DNA of 64,000 bases, taken from the NCBI GenBank assembly GCA_023846275.1, contig CM043872.1, forward strand, positions 24,289,670 through 24,353,669, written 5' to 3'. Position 1 is the stretch's first letter, and the number at the start of each line of letters is the position of its first letter. The position numbers and the translations under genes are program-made. Shown here in pieces: positions 25,596 to 36,372 of this stretch. Origin of the DNA: Vanilla planifolia. Taxonomy: Eukaryota; Streptophyta; Magnoliopsida; Asparagales; Orchidaceae. Under the pieces are notes generated by a model. That model searched no databases and was not told the DNA's origin. It saw only the letters and a list, made by a program, of their open reading frames with translations.

Positions 25596-26531
25596 TATAT
25601 GTATGGTGTGAGCATCTAATGGTCTCAATAAATAAATCCATGAATGAATACCATGATAATATGATAACAATATCATAGAAAAATGATAATAACATATGAT
25701 AGCATAAATAAATACGAACATAAGTTGTTAATGCATGATTAATAATAAGAAAAAAATTCTCTCTTTAATCATTTAACTGTTTTACTTGCTCACACTTGTG
25801 TGTCTCTTTTCTCATTAAGGAATCTGATTTTCATTTGATTATTATTGTCATATTGAATCATAACATGTCACGTGTATCACATACCCATGAAAGAAAGACC
25901 TCTATTTAGTAGGCCTCTGCTTATAGATATGTACATCATAGTCAATAATCATAACATGTTGTAAATAGCTATTATATTGCAAGACGGAAGCTGGTGACAG
26001 GAAGCTTGTGAAGGGGGAGTTGGTGAAAGTAAAGCTGTGAAAGGGAAGCTGGTGACAGTGACGGTGACAGAAGACGGAGTGCAGGTGGCTGAGACTGGTG
26101 GAGCGGTGGGCCCGTGTTAAGGTGGTGGAGTCAAGGACTGCAGAACGGGTGTTGATGGCGGCGACTGGTGGCAGAGTCTAAAGGCGTGGTGTTGGAGGTG
26201 CAGGCTGAAGGGCCAGGCATTGGGACGACGCTGGAGACGGAATCAGGTGAACTTACGGCAAGACGGAAGGGATGGTGAGCACGTGACGGGAAGCTGGTAA
26301 CGGCTAGTTTGGCGGGTGTGCGTGTACATCGGGCACGTGCGGGCTTTCCTTTCCGTTGTGCAGGATTGCCTGGTTACGTGGCTCTAAGAATTTTGAATTT
26401 GAATTCCTTGGTAGATCGTTCTGCGCTGGGGTGCTGGAGCAGGATTAAATTGCAAGGCTCTCTCGCGGTGCAGGCTACCGGTTCTTCTTCTTGCATGGTT
26501 GCGGGACACCTATAGCCCTAACGGTAATAAT

Positions 26532-27408
26532 ATGGCGGGAACCAAGGTGAGGAAGAGCAATAGGAAGCTGAGGGCTTCTGGGAGCAAATCGTCGGAAAAG
26601 AGAATGCCACATCTCCGCTACAAAGGAAAAAGGGGCAGATGCTGAGAAGAATCTCCTCGCTCCTGAAATACTGGCTGAAGAGGCGGAGGCATCGACTGAT
26701 TCTATTGACTCATCGTGTAGCCCGGTGAAGGTGCTGGATTTTGTGAAAGTGCCAGATGAGGTTCATGAAAGTCAGAGCCAAGGTCATACAAGTCGGGGGA
26801 TAATGTTGCTAATGCCGTAATTACTAAACTGACGGAGCTGGGGGATGAAGTGAACAAGGCTGAGGAACGTGTGGGGTGCGACGACTAGAGGGGACCCTGT
26901 GCCCTGATCATGGTGCTGCTGGGGGGCAATGTGCAACATTCCTCTGCAGGCTACAAATATGGTGGCTCAACCCAATAGACTCAGCTTCAAGGAGGCCTTA
27001 ATTTCCAAAAGCAATGCCCCAGGCAGTCGTGTAGCATCCTTTGTGTGTCCGGCCACCATTGACGTAAAGGACCGTGCAGTGGGCATGCCAGACCATGTTG
27101 AGAATAGAGATGTCGTTATGTCCTCAGAAACATGTTACAGGAGCATCGAATTCCATAAGTTCGATCTGGTCGGGCGAGTGTATGGGAATACCCTCCCATT
27201 CTTCGTCATCGCATGGGTGTTGCAGAAGAGATGGGGCTATTACAAAAATTTCAGGATTCTAGATTTGTCATCCGATTGCTTCTGCTTGCATTTTGACTCC
27301 ATCAGTGACAAGAATAAAGTTTGGTTGGGCGGCCCGTGGCAAGTCGTAGGGCAAGCCATGGGCTGGACATATGGATACGTGAATTCAAGCCTAATACTAC
27401 AACGATGA
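26532..27408 (+). pseudogene. LINE ORF1 remnant (DUF4283 RNA-binding type)
   Basis: A likely start at 26532 reads MAGTKVRKSNRKLRASGSK and soon meets a stop. The sense then continues in other frames. The best-kept part (26929-27408) has a DUF4283-like fold region: LVGRVYGNTLPFF, then WGYYKNFRILDL, FDSISDKNKVW and GGPWQVVGQAMG. The Cys-knuckle that usually follows is not seen. In plant L1 elements this protein binds the element RNA. Confidence 0.6.
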
Positions 27409-27429
27409 TGTGCACACGATGAGAGAAGC

Positions 27430-29102
27430 ATTAATGAATTACAAATGAAGGAGTCCTGGGAGGGGCTGGCAGAGGAGGAGCACACGCGCCTTGGCCACAT
27501 GATCATGGCCTTCCACCGTGGCTGTGCACACGAGGAGCAATGGTGGTGGTAGAGGGCGAAGGTGCACTTGGTGCAGCTTGGGGACTACAACACTCGGTTT
27601 TTCCATGCTGCTGCGACGGCACGTGCACGGAGGAACCACGTCGCCCAGCTGAGGGACGCGAAGAGCAATGTGGCGGACACACATTAGAGTATCAAAAATG
27701 TCCTTTTGGCCTACTTTGAGGCGAAGTAGCGCTGTGCGGGGCGGGCATCATTGCCGTTGAATTTTGTGCCGTCTGGTAGCGTCTGCGGGGAAATGGCCTC
27801 CAAATTAAGTTGCAGGGTCACCGAGAATGAGATAATTGCGACTATTCGAGGAATTAGAAGAAATAAAGCCCCGGGTATTGACGGGATCAATGCAGAATTT
27901 CTACATGGATATTGGGCACGTTGATTGTCCTTATCCCGAAGAGACAGGGTGCGTGCATGCCAGAGCATTTCCATCCAATAAGTCTCTGCAACACCATATA
28001 CAAGGTGGTGACGCGCGTATTGGTAGAAAGACTGAAGCCCATGATGCCAAGTATCATCTCGTGCGAACAAGGTGCTTTCATCCCTGGGCAAAGTATTTCG
28101 GACAATGTATTTATTGAGCAAGAAATGGCATCTAGAATGCACGTCTGCACCCCAAATTCGGGCCTCATGGCAGTCAAGATTGATATGGAGCAGGCTTATG
28201 ATAATGTGCAATGGGATTTCCTGCTTGGGATGATGAAGATAATGGGGTTCCCTCCTTTTTGGTGCGAATGGATCGCAGTCTGCATCATCTCTCCGAGATT
28301 TGGGGTTCTAGTCAACGGCTCTCGTCTTCCTTGGGTGGAGGCTTAGCGGGGGCTCCGACAGGGGTGCCCGCTCTCGCCCTATTTGTATATCATCGTGACG
28401 GACTATCTATCTACACTGGTGAGGGACTATGAGTCCAGACAATTGCTCCGGCTCAGACCAGGATAGCATGCGCCGTTGATTTTGCACCTGCTCTATGTGG
28501 ATGATGTCCTCCTGTATGCTTCTGTCACGCACGAGGCCGCGCACACTATGCGCAGAATCTTGAGGACCGTCAATAATGCAGCAGGGTTGCACGTGAACTT
28601 CTCAAAATCTAGAGTATATTTTAGTAGGCATATCAGCAGGAAGAAGGCAAAGATGGTGGCGAGGAATCTTAATATGGAACAAGCTCGGATGCTCATGTAC
28701 CTCGGGGATCCTATTACAGCAAAGCGGCTGAAGAGAGCGGACGTTAACTTCCTACTTCAGATTGATGCCTCTGTTGCCAATTGGCGGATTCGTCTACTGT
28801 CGCTTGCTGGCAGAGCTGCCCTGGCTTCCTCTGTTCTCATTGCCATCCCAAGTCACATATTGTGCCATTGTGTTGTGCCCTTGGGAGTTATTGATGAGAT
28901 TGAGAAGAGGATCAGAAGCTTTCTATGGTGCAGGGCGAGCATCGCGCACATGATGCACTATGCGTCCTGGGACAACGTCACCTTATCGAAGACGACGGGT
29001 GGGCTTGGGCTTCGGGACCTCCGTGCCTGGCATCGTGTGCTGAAAATGAAACACTGTAGGCGCATGCTAAGCCGCATGCGAGCCTCTGGGTGGAGATTAT
29101 GA
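27430..29102 (+). pseudogene. LINE reverse transcriptase remnant
   Basis: The linker (GDYNTRFFHAAATARARRN near 27,580) leads to RNKAPGIDGINAEFLHGYW, then after a frameshift and a gap to LIVLIPKRQ, HPISLCNTIYKVVTRVL, VKIDMEQAYDNVQWDFL, GLRQGCPLSPYL and the catalytic YVDDVLLYA (about 28,494). The motifs from LIVLIPK onward are in one frame, interrupted by TAG at 28,344 and TAG at 28,464; that frame stops at 29,100-29,102. YVDD is the active-site motif, used by the family to copy its RNA at the nicked target. Confidence 0.9.
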
Positions 29103-29427
29103 GGCGAAAGTATAATGTGACGGATACAGCTTCGAAAGCTCCCCGGAACACATCCCATGCTTGCAAGCTTGTGCTGGAGGCAATGCTAGATGCGGTTTCG
29201 ATCTTTGTATGGAAAATCGGCGATGGGAAGACGGCAAGGTTCGCGGAAGACAATTGGATTGGCATCCTCCCCATATGCAGCTGGCTACCTTCATCAACAT
29301 GAACATTGTGTGGCCGACGAGCGTGGCTGAATGCATCACAGCAGCAGGAATCTGGGATGTGGAAAAAATAAGTGCATGAGATGGTAAGCAGCTGCTTGAC
29401 AGGGTTCTACACCTCCCTAAGGCTCAG

Positions 29428-29742
29428 ATGTCTGGACAGGATATGCTGCTTCAAGCGCACACTAAGACGGAGCTGGTCAACAGCGGGAGAATTTATCTGC
29501 ACCTGAAATGCAGAGCTGACGACGCCATGAGGCGAAGATGCTGGTGCGACGAGAACCAGATGAGAGGTCTTTGGAAGCTCAAAGTATTATCGAGGGTGCT
29601 GATGTTCCTGTGGCGCGTGGTAGGTGATTACCTCCTTACGGCAGCTTGGATGGCTCGGAGGGGGCTGCTCGAGAGCAGTGGCTGTTCTAGGGGCTGTGCG
29701 GCGAAGGAGTCCTTCCTGAGTGCCCAGGAACTTTTGGGCTGA
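29428..29742 (+). pseudogene. LINE zf-RVT-like segment
   Basis: The open frame reads LWKLKVLSRVLMFLWRVV then LLTAAWMARRGLLES, which matches the zinc-binding segment found after reverse transcriptase in plant LINEs. It is in a different frame from the reverse transcriptase. A related stretch just upstream (29,200-29,260, VWKIGDGKTARFAEDNWIG) belongs to the same region. Confidence 0.65.
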
Positions 29743-30103
29743 CTGCTAGGCTCATGGGGCCGTGGCCGTGCTAGGGTTGCCTTGGGGTGCGGGTGTCGGG
29801 TTGACTTTTCTTGACCGACTCATGGAGCTTGTCGGTTCTCCGACGACACGTCAGGGGTTGGCACCGGGCATGCTGCTATGTTGGCCACCACCATGTACTA
29901 CATCTGGGAGAGAAGGAATGCGATGAGGCACAACGATCCTGTGGTCAAATCATGCACCATGTTACGTAAGATTAAGATCGAGGTTATTGCAGCAGCAAAA
30001 CATTGCAGCATTTATTCATCCATGTCCAGCGGGAACCCTTGCAGCTCCTTCGAACTACCTGTAACCCATAGTTGGGTTCCCCCATACTGGATGGATAAAA
30101 ATG

Positions 30104-30560
30104 AATTGTGACGCTGTTGTTGGGGAGAATACCACTGGCCTTGGGCTGGTGGTGAGGGACTTCATGGGGAAGCCGCTCCTGGTGGTTGGTAAGAGGGATT
30201 TCTCTCAGGCTACTAAAGCTATGGAGGTTCAGGCGATGCTTGAGGCCTTTAACATGCTAAGAGATACCCTTTCCCAATTTTGTGCTGTGGAGATTCAGAC
30301 AGATTCGATGTTGGCGCTACAGGAGGTCCGCAAGCTAATATCCCACTAGCCTATGGCGAGCCATTTTGCTGAGACTATCGAGTAGGCAAGGTAGCTAGAT
30401 GCACTCAGACTTTCCCACATCTATATAGAGGGGAATGCGCCTGCTGACTAGGTGGCGCGGACAACATGTTTTAATGAGTTTGTTTTGGGGAGGGGGGACT
30501 CCCTTCCCAAGCCCCTCATTAAACTTATGCTGTTAGATTTCATGTTTGATCATCCGTGAG
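30104..30560 (+). pseudogene. LINE C-terminal RNase H domain remnant
   Basis: The frame reads NCDAVVGENTTGLGLVVRD, then AMEVQAMLEAF and IQTDSMLALQEV, then after stops HIYIEGNAPAD, the Asp-Glu-Asp-Asp layout of the plant LINE RNase H (RVT_3). In-frame stops at about 30,347 and later break it. The element's 3' untranslated end follows. Confidence 0.8.
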
Positions 30561-30618
30561 GATCATACATGAAAATCCTTTTGTATGACTTATGCCTCCT
30601 TTTGATTCAAAAAAAACC

Positions 30619-33600
30619 ATACTTGTTTCTATAAAAAAAACTATAAGACAAGTTAATGGTATGTCTTGCATGAAAGAAACTCATACTTTGTCTATCTACC
30701 AAAACCTAGAGAACAAGTTAGTGACAATCATAAGATGTATCCCCTATAAGAACGCATCATATCATATTTTATACGAACAACAATCTCATCTCAATCAATT
30801 TGGGATAATATCATAAGTAAATATTTATCATATATAATGATATCATACTATAATATAATATCATTTAATACATATAATAATACTCATGTCTTTTATAATG
30901 TTATTTTATGTCATAATTATTTTATTTTTTTCTTTCATTGTATATTATACCCTATCAGCTTATTTCAATAAATCATATTTTTACAATGTATAATAGAAAT
31001 GATACATCACATATCTCAATATAATAATATCATAACAAAAGCACATACTTGTGTCACATATCATATATCATGATAGCATATAATTAACATCTTTCTTACA
31101 CCACATGTAATACATCGTGGCAATATATAATCATCATCTCTCATATAAAATATCATATAATTAACATAATAATCACCTTACCTATATCATGTTTATTAAA
31201 TTTGTCTACTTGAGTTATTTATTATTATTTTGATTCTTGCTTAGATTTTTTTTATGATTCTATACATTATCAAAATACATCTTTTTTTAATATCTCTTTC
31301 ATTATAATTTTTCTTACATCTATGTGATTTATTTCATATTTTATATAGTTCACTTGAATTCATTTATATTCTTTTCTTAATTTAATTTTAGTAATTAATT
31401 TTCTTCATTGCTTTAACTGGACCATTTTAACACTAATTAGACCACTTGATCCATGATTTGATTGAACAATACCTTACCTTCAACTTTGGTTTTCTCAATT
31501 GATAAAACAGATGATCAAGTCATTTGATGTTGAAATAAAATCAACACTCTACATTTTATGTCTCTTTCTATTTTCTAATCATTAAAATAAGATATTTTTT
31601 GCAGAACTCAGGGATCTAATCATTGTTGTACACATAATTCATGTTTTGCTTCCAAAAATCACAATGAATTCATAACTCAAAACAAACATGTGTTCCATTC
31701 AACATAAATCCAAGCCCATTAATTCAACATGACTTAATTCTATAAAATTTGCAAATAAAATTAAATTCAAATTAAAAAAACTATGTGCATGACATTAACT
31801 TTCCTTTTCTTTTCATTTTTACCAATTCCTTTCTTTAATTCTTACCTTTCTTTCTCCAATTCTTCTCCCTTTCTCATTCTAGTTCATCTCTTTATTTTTA
31901 TTTCTTTCTTTAAAAAAAACACTTCTTCCTCTTAGCTCTTTTTTTCAAACAACCACGTAACATATATCAAATAAGTAGTTAGGGTGAAAAGATAATTCCT
32001 CAAATATATAATCATTAAATTGACTCTGGCTTTTGAACGCAATTATTACTTTTCATAATAATTTTCTTTCAATATTTATAACAAATTTATTTGACCTCTA
32101 AAAACTAAATAAACCATCTTAGACTCATCTAATATGCTCTATACAAAAATATAATTATTTTAAAATCTAAAATATTTCACACAATGACATCTTTTACAAG
32201 GCTTGTCATAAAAATAATCATTTCACTTTTTAACACAATTAACATATTTATAATATCAAAATTCATATATTATAATCATTTGTATTATTGTTTATTAATT
32301 ATATCACTTAAGTACATTTATATAGAAAACAAAAATTTAGGATGCTTATTTAGAAAGCAAAAATTATGATGTTACATCACTTGTTGCCATTAGCATATTT
32401 TCTAGTTATTGAAGTAAGATTTTTTCGAGTTACCCTTTAAGTAAAATCTCTACCACTAAAAATAAACTTAGTTTCAAGTATAAACATGGATAGAAATAAC
32501 TTTGTAAGGCCAATTGAACCTTATGAGATTTATTCTTGATGAACAATTTATTATTAATGATATTTATAATGCTAGCTTATTTCACTACTAAAATGAATCG
32601 CATGTATTATGAGTATTGATTAGCCAAGATAGCATTATTAACATCATATCTATGAAAGCTTTACTCATCTAAAGCTTTACCTTATAAACTATGATAATGG
32701 TTACAACATTTAAGCATAGTTACATTATACCATTTACATATAATGAATATCATGTTTCAATTTATTGTGATTTTGTGCTCATGCTTATCATTGAAATTAT
32801 ATTTGACCAAACGTTACTATACACTTTACTAGCATGAGTATGAGAACATGTACATTATCTCTATTAAGCTTATTGATATTAGATTACAACCTATCCTTTT
32901 ACCTCATTACATATGCCCACATTTACATTCATTAAGAAACTAGAACCCACATTAGAAGCATTTATGTTCATTTCCAAACATAAGACTTTTTCTAAACCTC
33001 TTACACCATTATTAAAGATGTTAATAATGTTTGCTATATTCTTTTTTACCTTTATCATTGATGACATTATCGTAGAATTCTTATTCTTACCACCTATGAC
33101 ACTTCTGTTCATAAGCAATGCTGTGTATAGACATAGATTTTGTGATATTATTTTTGTTGAGTTTATTATTAGTATCTTTTTAAGGAGTGAGTTAGTGGAT
33201 GTTTTTCACAATATTTTACCCAAATATAGATATAATAATTTCGAGCCTATTCTTATTACCCTTTCTTCTTTGACTTAATGTCACGTAAACCTTTTGTGAA
33301 ATTGGAGCTTATTAATCATGAAAAAGGACTAGTAGTCCTTATTCTAGTGTACTCTTGATACTACCTTCTATTATGATATTCATGTATTAGTCTAGTCACC
33401 TACCATTAAGTTGCTCAATGAGTTTTTATACCATCTAATTGCATATATTGCTCCCTTTATTGAGTTTTCATCTTGAAATTATTTATGTTTTCCTCTTACA
33501 CCAATCAAGATTATTACTATCTAGCACCAAAGCTTATCCCTCCACCTACTTGATATGATGTGAGCTTTTTCTTACTTAGAAGAGCTATTAAGAATTGACA

Positions 33601-34040
33601 TTTTCTTAAGATTTATTCCATCATTTCCTTCACCTCTTAACCATATGGATACTATCTTGTCATTTTTTCTTATCACGTTGAGAGTTTTTTGATAAAAAAG
33701 TTAACTTAATTTCATCATTGAATGATTATCCCTCATTTCATATAAATACAACTTCTCCAAAAAGTACAAAAAAAGTCATCTCATGTTTTGCAAGGTTATC
33801 AGTAGCATGTGTTGTCATATGATTTTTTGCTATTCTATATCATGGATTTTTTTCTTCCCACCTTTTTTTATGTAGGTAAAGATTGAGTTTAAAAATTGTT
33901 TGATCAATTAGAGATGCAACCCCATTGTCTTTATTTTACCCTTCAATTGAAGTCTAAATTTTCACACATCACATTAAGCCAAAAGTGAGCTATTATTTTT
34001 AGTACTTTAGACATTTTAGTTATTTCTATACTTGTTTTTG
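30619..34040. other. AT-rich non-coding DNA, possibly the right half of an LTR-like sequence split by the LINE
   Basis: No gene is seen. From 30,619 to about 32,378 the layout (repeated ATCATAT/ATAATATC runs, a pyrimidine-rich block at 31,800-31,920, and an end GATGTTACA) resembles long plant LTR DNA, and the left flank of the LINE has the same character. From 32.4 to 34.0 kb open frames are short and unrecognised (the longest is 121 codons at 32,913-33,278). The LTR reading is an inference. Confidence 0.3.
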
Positions 34041-36242
34041 CATGTAGACCATGTATTTAGGGTATAAATGATGTCTCTCAATATTTATGGATATTAGGGT
34101 GATATATGATGTGATGTCCATAAAATGCATATTTTATATTTTAGAAAAAAATAAAATAAATTTTTAATTTTAATTTATTTTATTTCAAATTTAAATTAAA
34201 CTTATTTTAAAAACTTTTTTAATTGCTTTTTCATTTAATTTTATTATTTTAATCATTTATATTTATTTTTAAATTTATCATAAATTATCCATCGAGTTTT
34301 AGTTTTATAATTATTGGGATTAGTAAATTTAATATTAAATTTGAATTTAAATTTATTGTTTGAATGATTTGAATTTAATTTTAAGTTTATCATGTTTAAT
34401 CATTTATTTGACTTGAATTTTGGAATTATTTAAATTAATATTAAATTAAAGTAGTTCACTTTTTAATTTAAATGTCACAATCTTTTTTGCATGAAACAAA
34501 TCTTTTAATGAAATAAAAAAATTTGATATTAATAATTTGATTAATTATTGAATTATGTCCATGTATGATGGTGTTATAAGAAGGCATATGTGGCTAATTC
34601 TTCTTCTCTTTTAAGAAAGATATATACAATCCCCTCTCTTTCGTATATCTGGCTAATTTTTAACCTCTCTTCTATCTCTAGGAATGCATAATCGACCTTC
34701 TTTCTTCTCCATCTTCTCTTTGTTTTTATTGTGTTTCTGTCATTAATTTGCATGCAAATTGTCCATTGAACCTAGCGATATTGTTGCCAGCTTTCCCTTA
34801 GGAAAATAGAGAAATTGCCTTTACACTCTCACTTCTCAAGGGAGTTAACACAAATTACTCGATGCACACAATCCAATATTTAAAGAAATTCTATGTGAAA
34901 ACCCACCCAATTTCAATATTTTGTAATTTTCTATTTCAATATTGGTGTGACGTCGTCGATTCCATCTGCAACATCGAGTCTTGTGAACACGCAATCCAAA
35001 ATGAAGTAAGAAGACCCTTCCACTGAAATAATTCAGCAGAATGTAGTTCGAGCTGGCCGTCTTCAAGCTTGGTCGAGTGAATACTGAGTGGCAAAGCTGG
35101 TGGAAATAGGTCCAATGGGACATTTTTTATTTTGTTTAAGGTATGAATTTTGATCTCGAAATAAAATTTTAAGCTTTGTTTTGACTTTACTACGCTTGAA
35201 AAATAGATTGTTTAATTGTTTGAAAATGCTCGTGCCTAACTAGCTTTTAGGCATAAAAAATTTTGATAGTAACTGATGCCCTCGCTAGCATGGCATCAAT
35301 ATGAGGTCTCTATGTATATTCACATATTTCATGTAAAGTATCGCATAAGTGATAGCACAAGTTTTTTGTATGTAAAAGATGTAACAGTTTAGAATGGAAA
35401 TAAGAATATATGTATGAATAATTATATACTCGTGATTAGAGTTAATCTTTGTGTGATCAGGAGCTGTCACTACTTGATATGTGATATGACAATTAAGGTC
35501 TATAAAGAAGATATATATATATGTTACCTGTTATGTGCTCTCGTTGCCACTACTTGTTTGATCTAGTGGTTGATATAATAAAATAATAAGAGAGATGAGA
35601 TAATGACATTAATCATAATAGTCATTTGAGAAAAAATGACACATATTATTTAAAAATAGATATTATTTTAAAAAGATGTTTTTAAAGATATATATTAATT
35701 TAAGATGAATATTATTTAAAATTTTATAATAATTAAAAATTAATATAAAGAGATGAAAATAAATATGCTTGAAATATTAAGTATTATTGTCCGGTATGCA
35801 TATGCATCAATAAATATTATTATACTCTTAAAGATATATGATTATTTCTTAGATGCTATGCATATTGATACAGTGATTAGAACTAAGTTTTATTTTATTG
35901 TATTTATATCATCTTATTTGTTTTATTTTAGTTATCAATCTTTTTGATGAGCTTATTATACTTATTTTTCTATTTATATTGTAGGGCATGAACACAAGTA
36001 TTTATTGAGTAAAAAAAACTAATAATATATGTGTTAAATTCTCAAGCTTAGAAACAAGATAGTTTAGACAATTTATATGATGATATTAATTTCAAAATAT
36101 TGTATATAATGATTTGTTAGAGATTATGCGGATGTGGATTATTTTGTTTCCTAGATTATTAATTTAATAGTATATAAATATTGTGCTTTGGTTCAATATA
36201 TATATATATATTCCCGTAATTGACTTAGGAATATAAATATAT
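34041..36242. other. AT-rich non-coding DNA, possibly an LTR with its own promoter
   Basis: The block begins near TGATGTCCATAAAATG (34,102) and carries a TATA-like AAGATATATACAATCC (34,617) followed by a pyrimidine-rich leader and a slightly GC-richer stretch (34,920-35,110). This order fits a long plant LTR, but no matching partner or duplication was found. No coding match; the 92-codon minus frame at 34,845-35,123 is unrecognised. Confidence 0.3.
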
Positions 36243-36255
36243 AAGATTTTCGGGA
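36243..36255. repeat. Left target-site duplication of the SINE
   Basis: AAGATTTTCGGGA, repeated exactly at 36,360-36,372 on the other side of the SINE. Target duplications of this length are made by LINE machinery. Confidence 0.9.
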
Positions 36256-36359
36256 TTTTTTTTTTTTTTTTCTCATCTTCTTCTTCTTATCGCCGAGATT
36301 CTAACCCGGATCAGTTGAGAGATACAACGTTTCCCTACACAACTGACCCGGTAGACGGC
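36256..36359 (-). mobile_element. Short tRNA-derived SINE with perfect 13-bp target duplication
   Basis: Read on the minus strand the element starts at 36,359 with a tRNA-like head: a box-A-like GGGTCAGTTG, then a box-B-like GGGTTAGAATC about 40 bases on. A GA-rich stretch (GAAGAAGAAGATGAG) and a tail of about 16 A (seen as poly-T at 36,256-36,271) follow. Exact 13-bp direct repeats flank it. At 104 bp it is short for a SINE. It was moved by LINE-encoded proteins, as is known for SINEs; the matching LINE partner is unknown. Confidence 0.85.
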
Positions 36360-36372
36360 AAGATTTTCGGGA
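36360..36372. repeat. Right target-site duplication of the SINE
   Basis: AAGATTTTCGGGA, identical to 36,243-36,255. The surrounding pre-insertion site can be read as one copy of this 13-mer. Confidence 0.9.

Larger units (their letters stand above)
25980..30618 (+). mobile_element. L1-type LINE retrotransposon with RNase H, broken, endonuclease missing
   Basis: This GC-rich island, sharp against about 30% GC surroundings, holds in order a repetitive 5' leader (AAGCTGGTGACAG-like units at 25,985-26,090), an ORF1-type DUF4283 segment, the linker before reverse transcriptase, reverse transcriptase, a zf-RVT-type segment, RNase H, and a 3' end TTTTGATTCAAAAAAAA at about 30,600-30,618. The endonuclease that should lie between ORF1 and reverse transcriptase is absent: ORF1 ends near 27,408 and the linker starts near 27,430. 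About 40 residues also appear missing inside reverse transcriptase. There are several frameshifts and stops, so it cannot move by itself. I could not find a convincing target duplication, so the left end is approximate (plus or minus 20 bp). Confidence 0.88.

Noticed and set aside
27240-29339. Many minus-strand frames across the LINE
   Set aside because: The GC-rich sequence makes stops rare on both strands; only the plus frames give reverse transcriptase and RNase H motifs.
25979-30660. A target-site duplication for the LINE
   Set aside because: Comparing the bases before 25,980 with those after the A-tail at 30,618 gave no convincing direct repeat, so none is claimed.
32913-33278. 121-codon hydrophobic plus frame as a membrane protein
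   Set aside because: It is in AT-rich DNA where Phe/Ile-rich frames arise by chance; there is no family match, promoter or splice structure.
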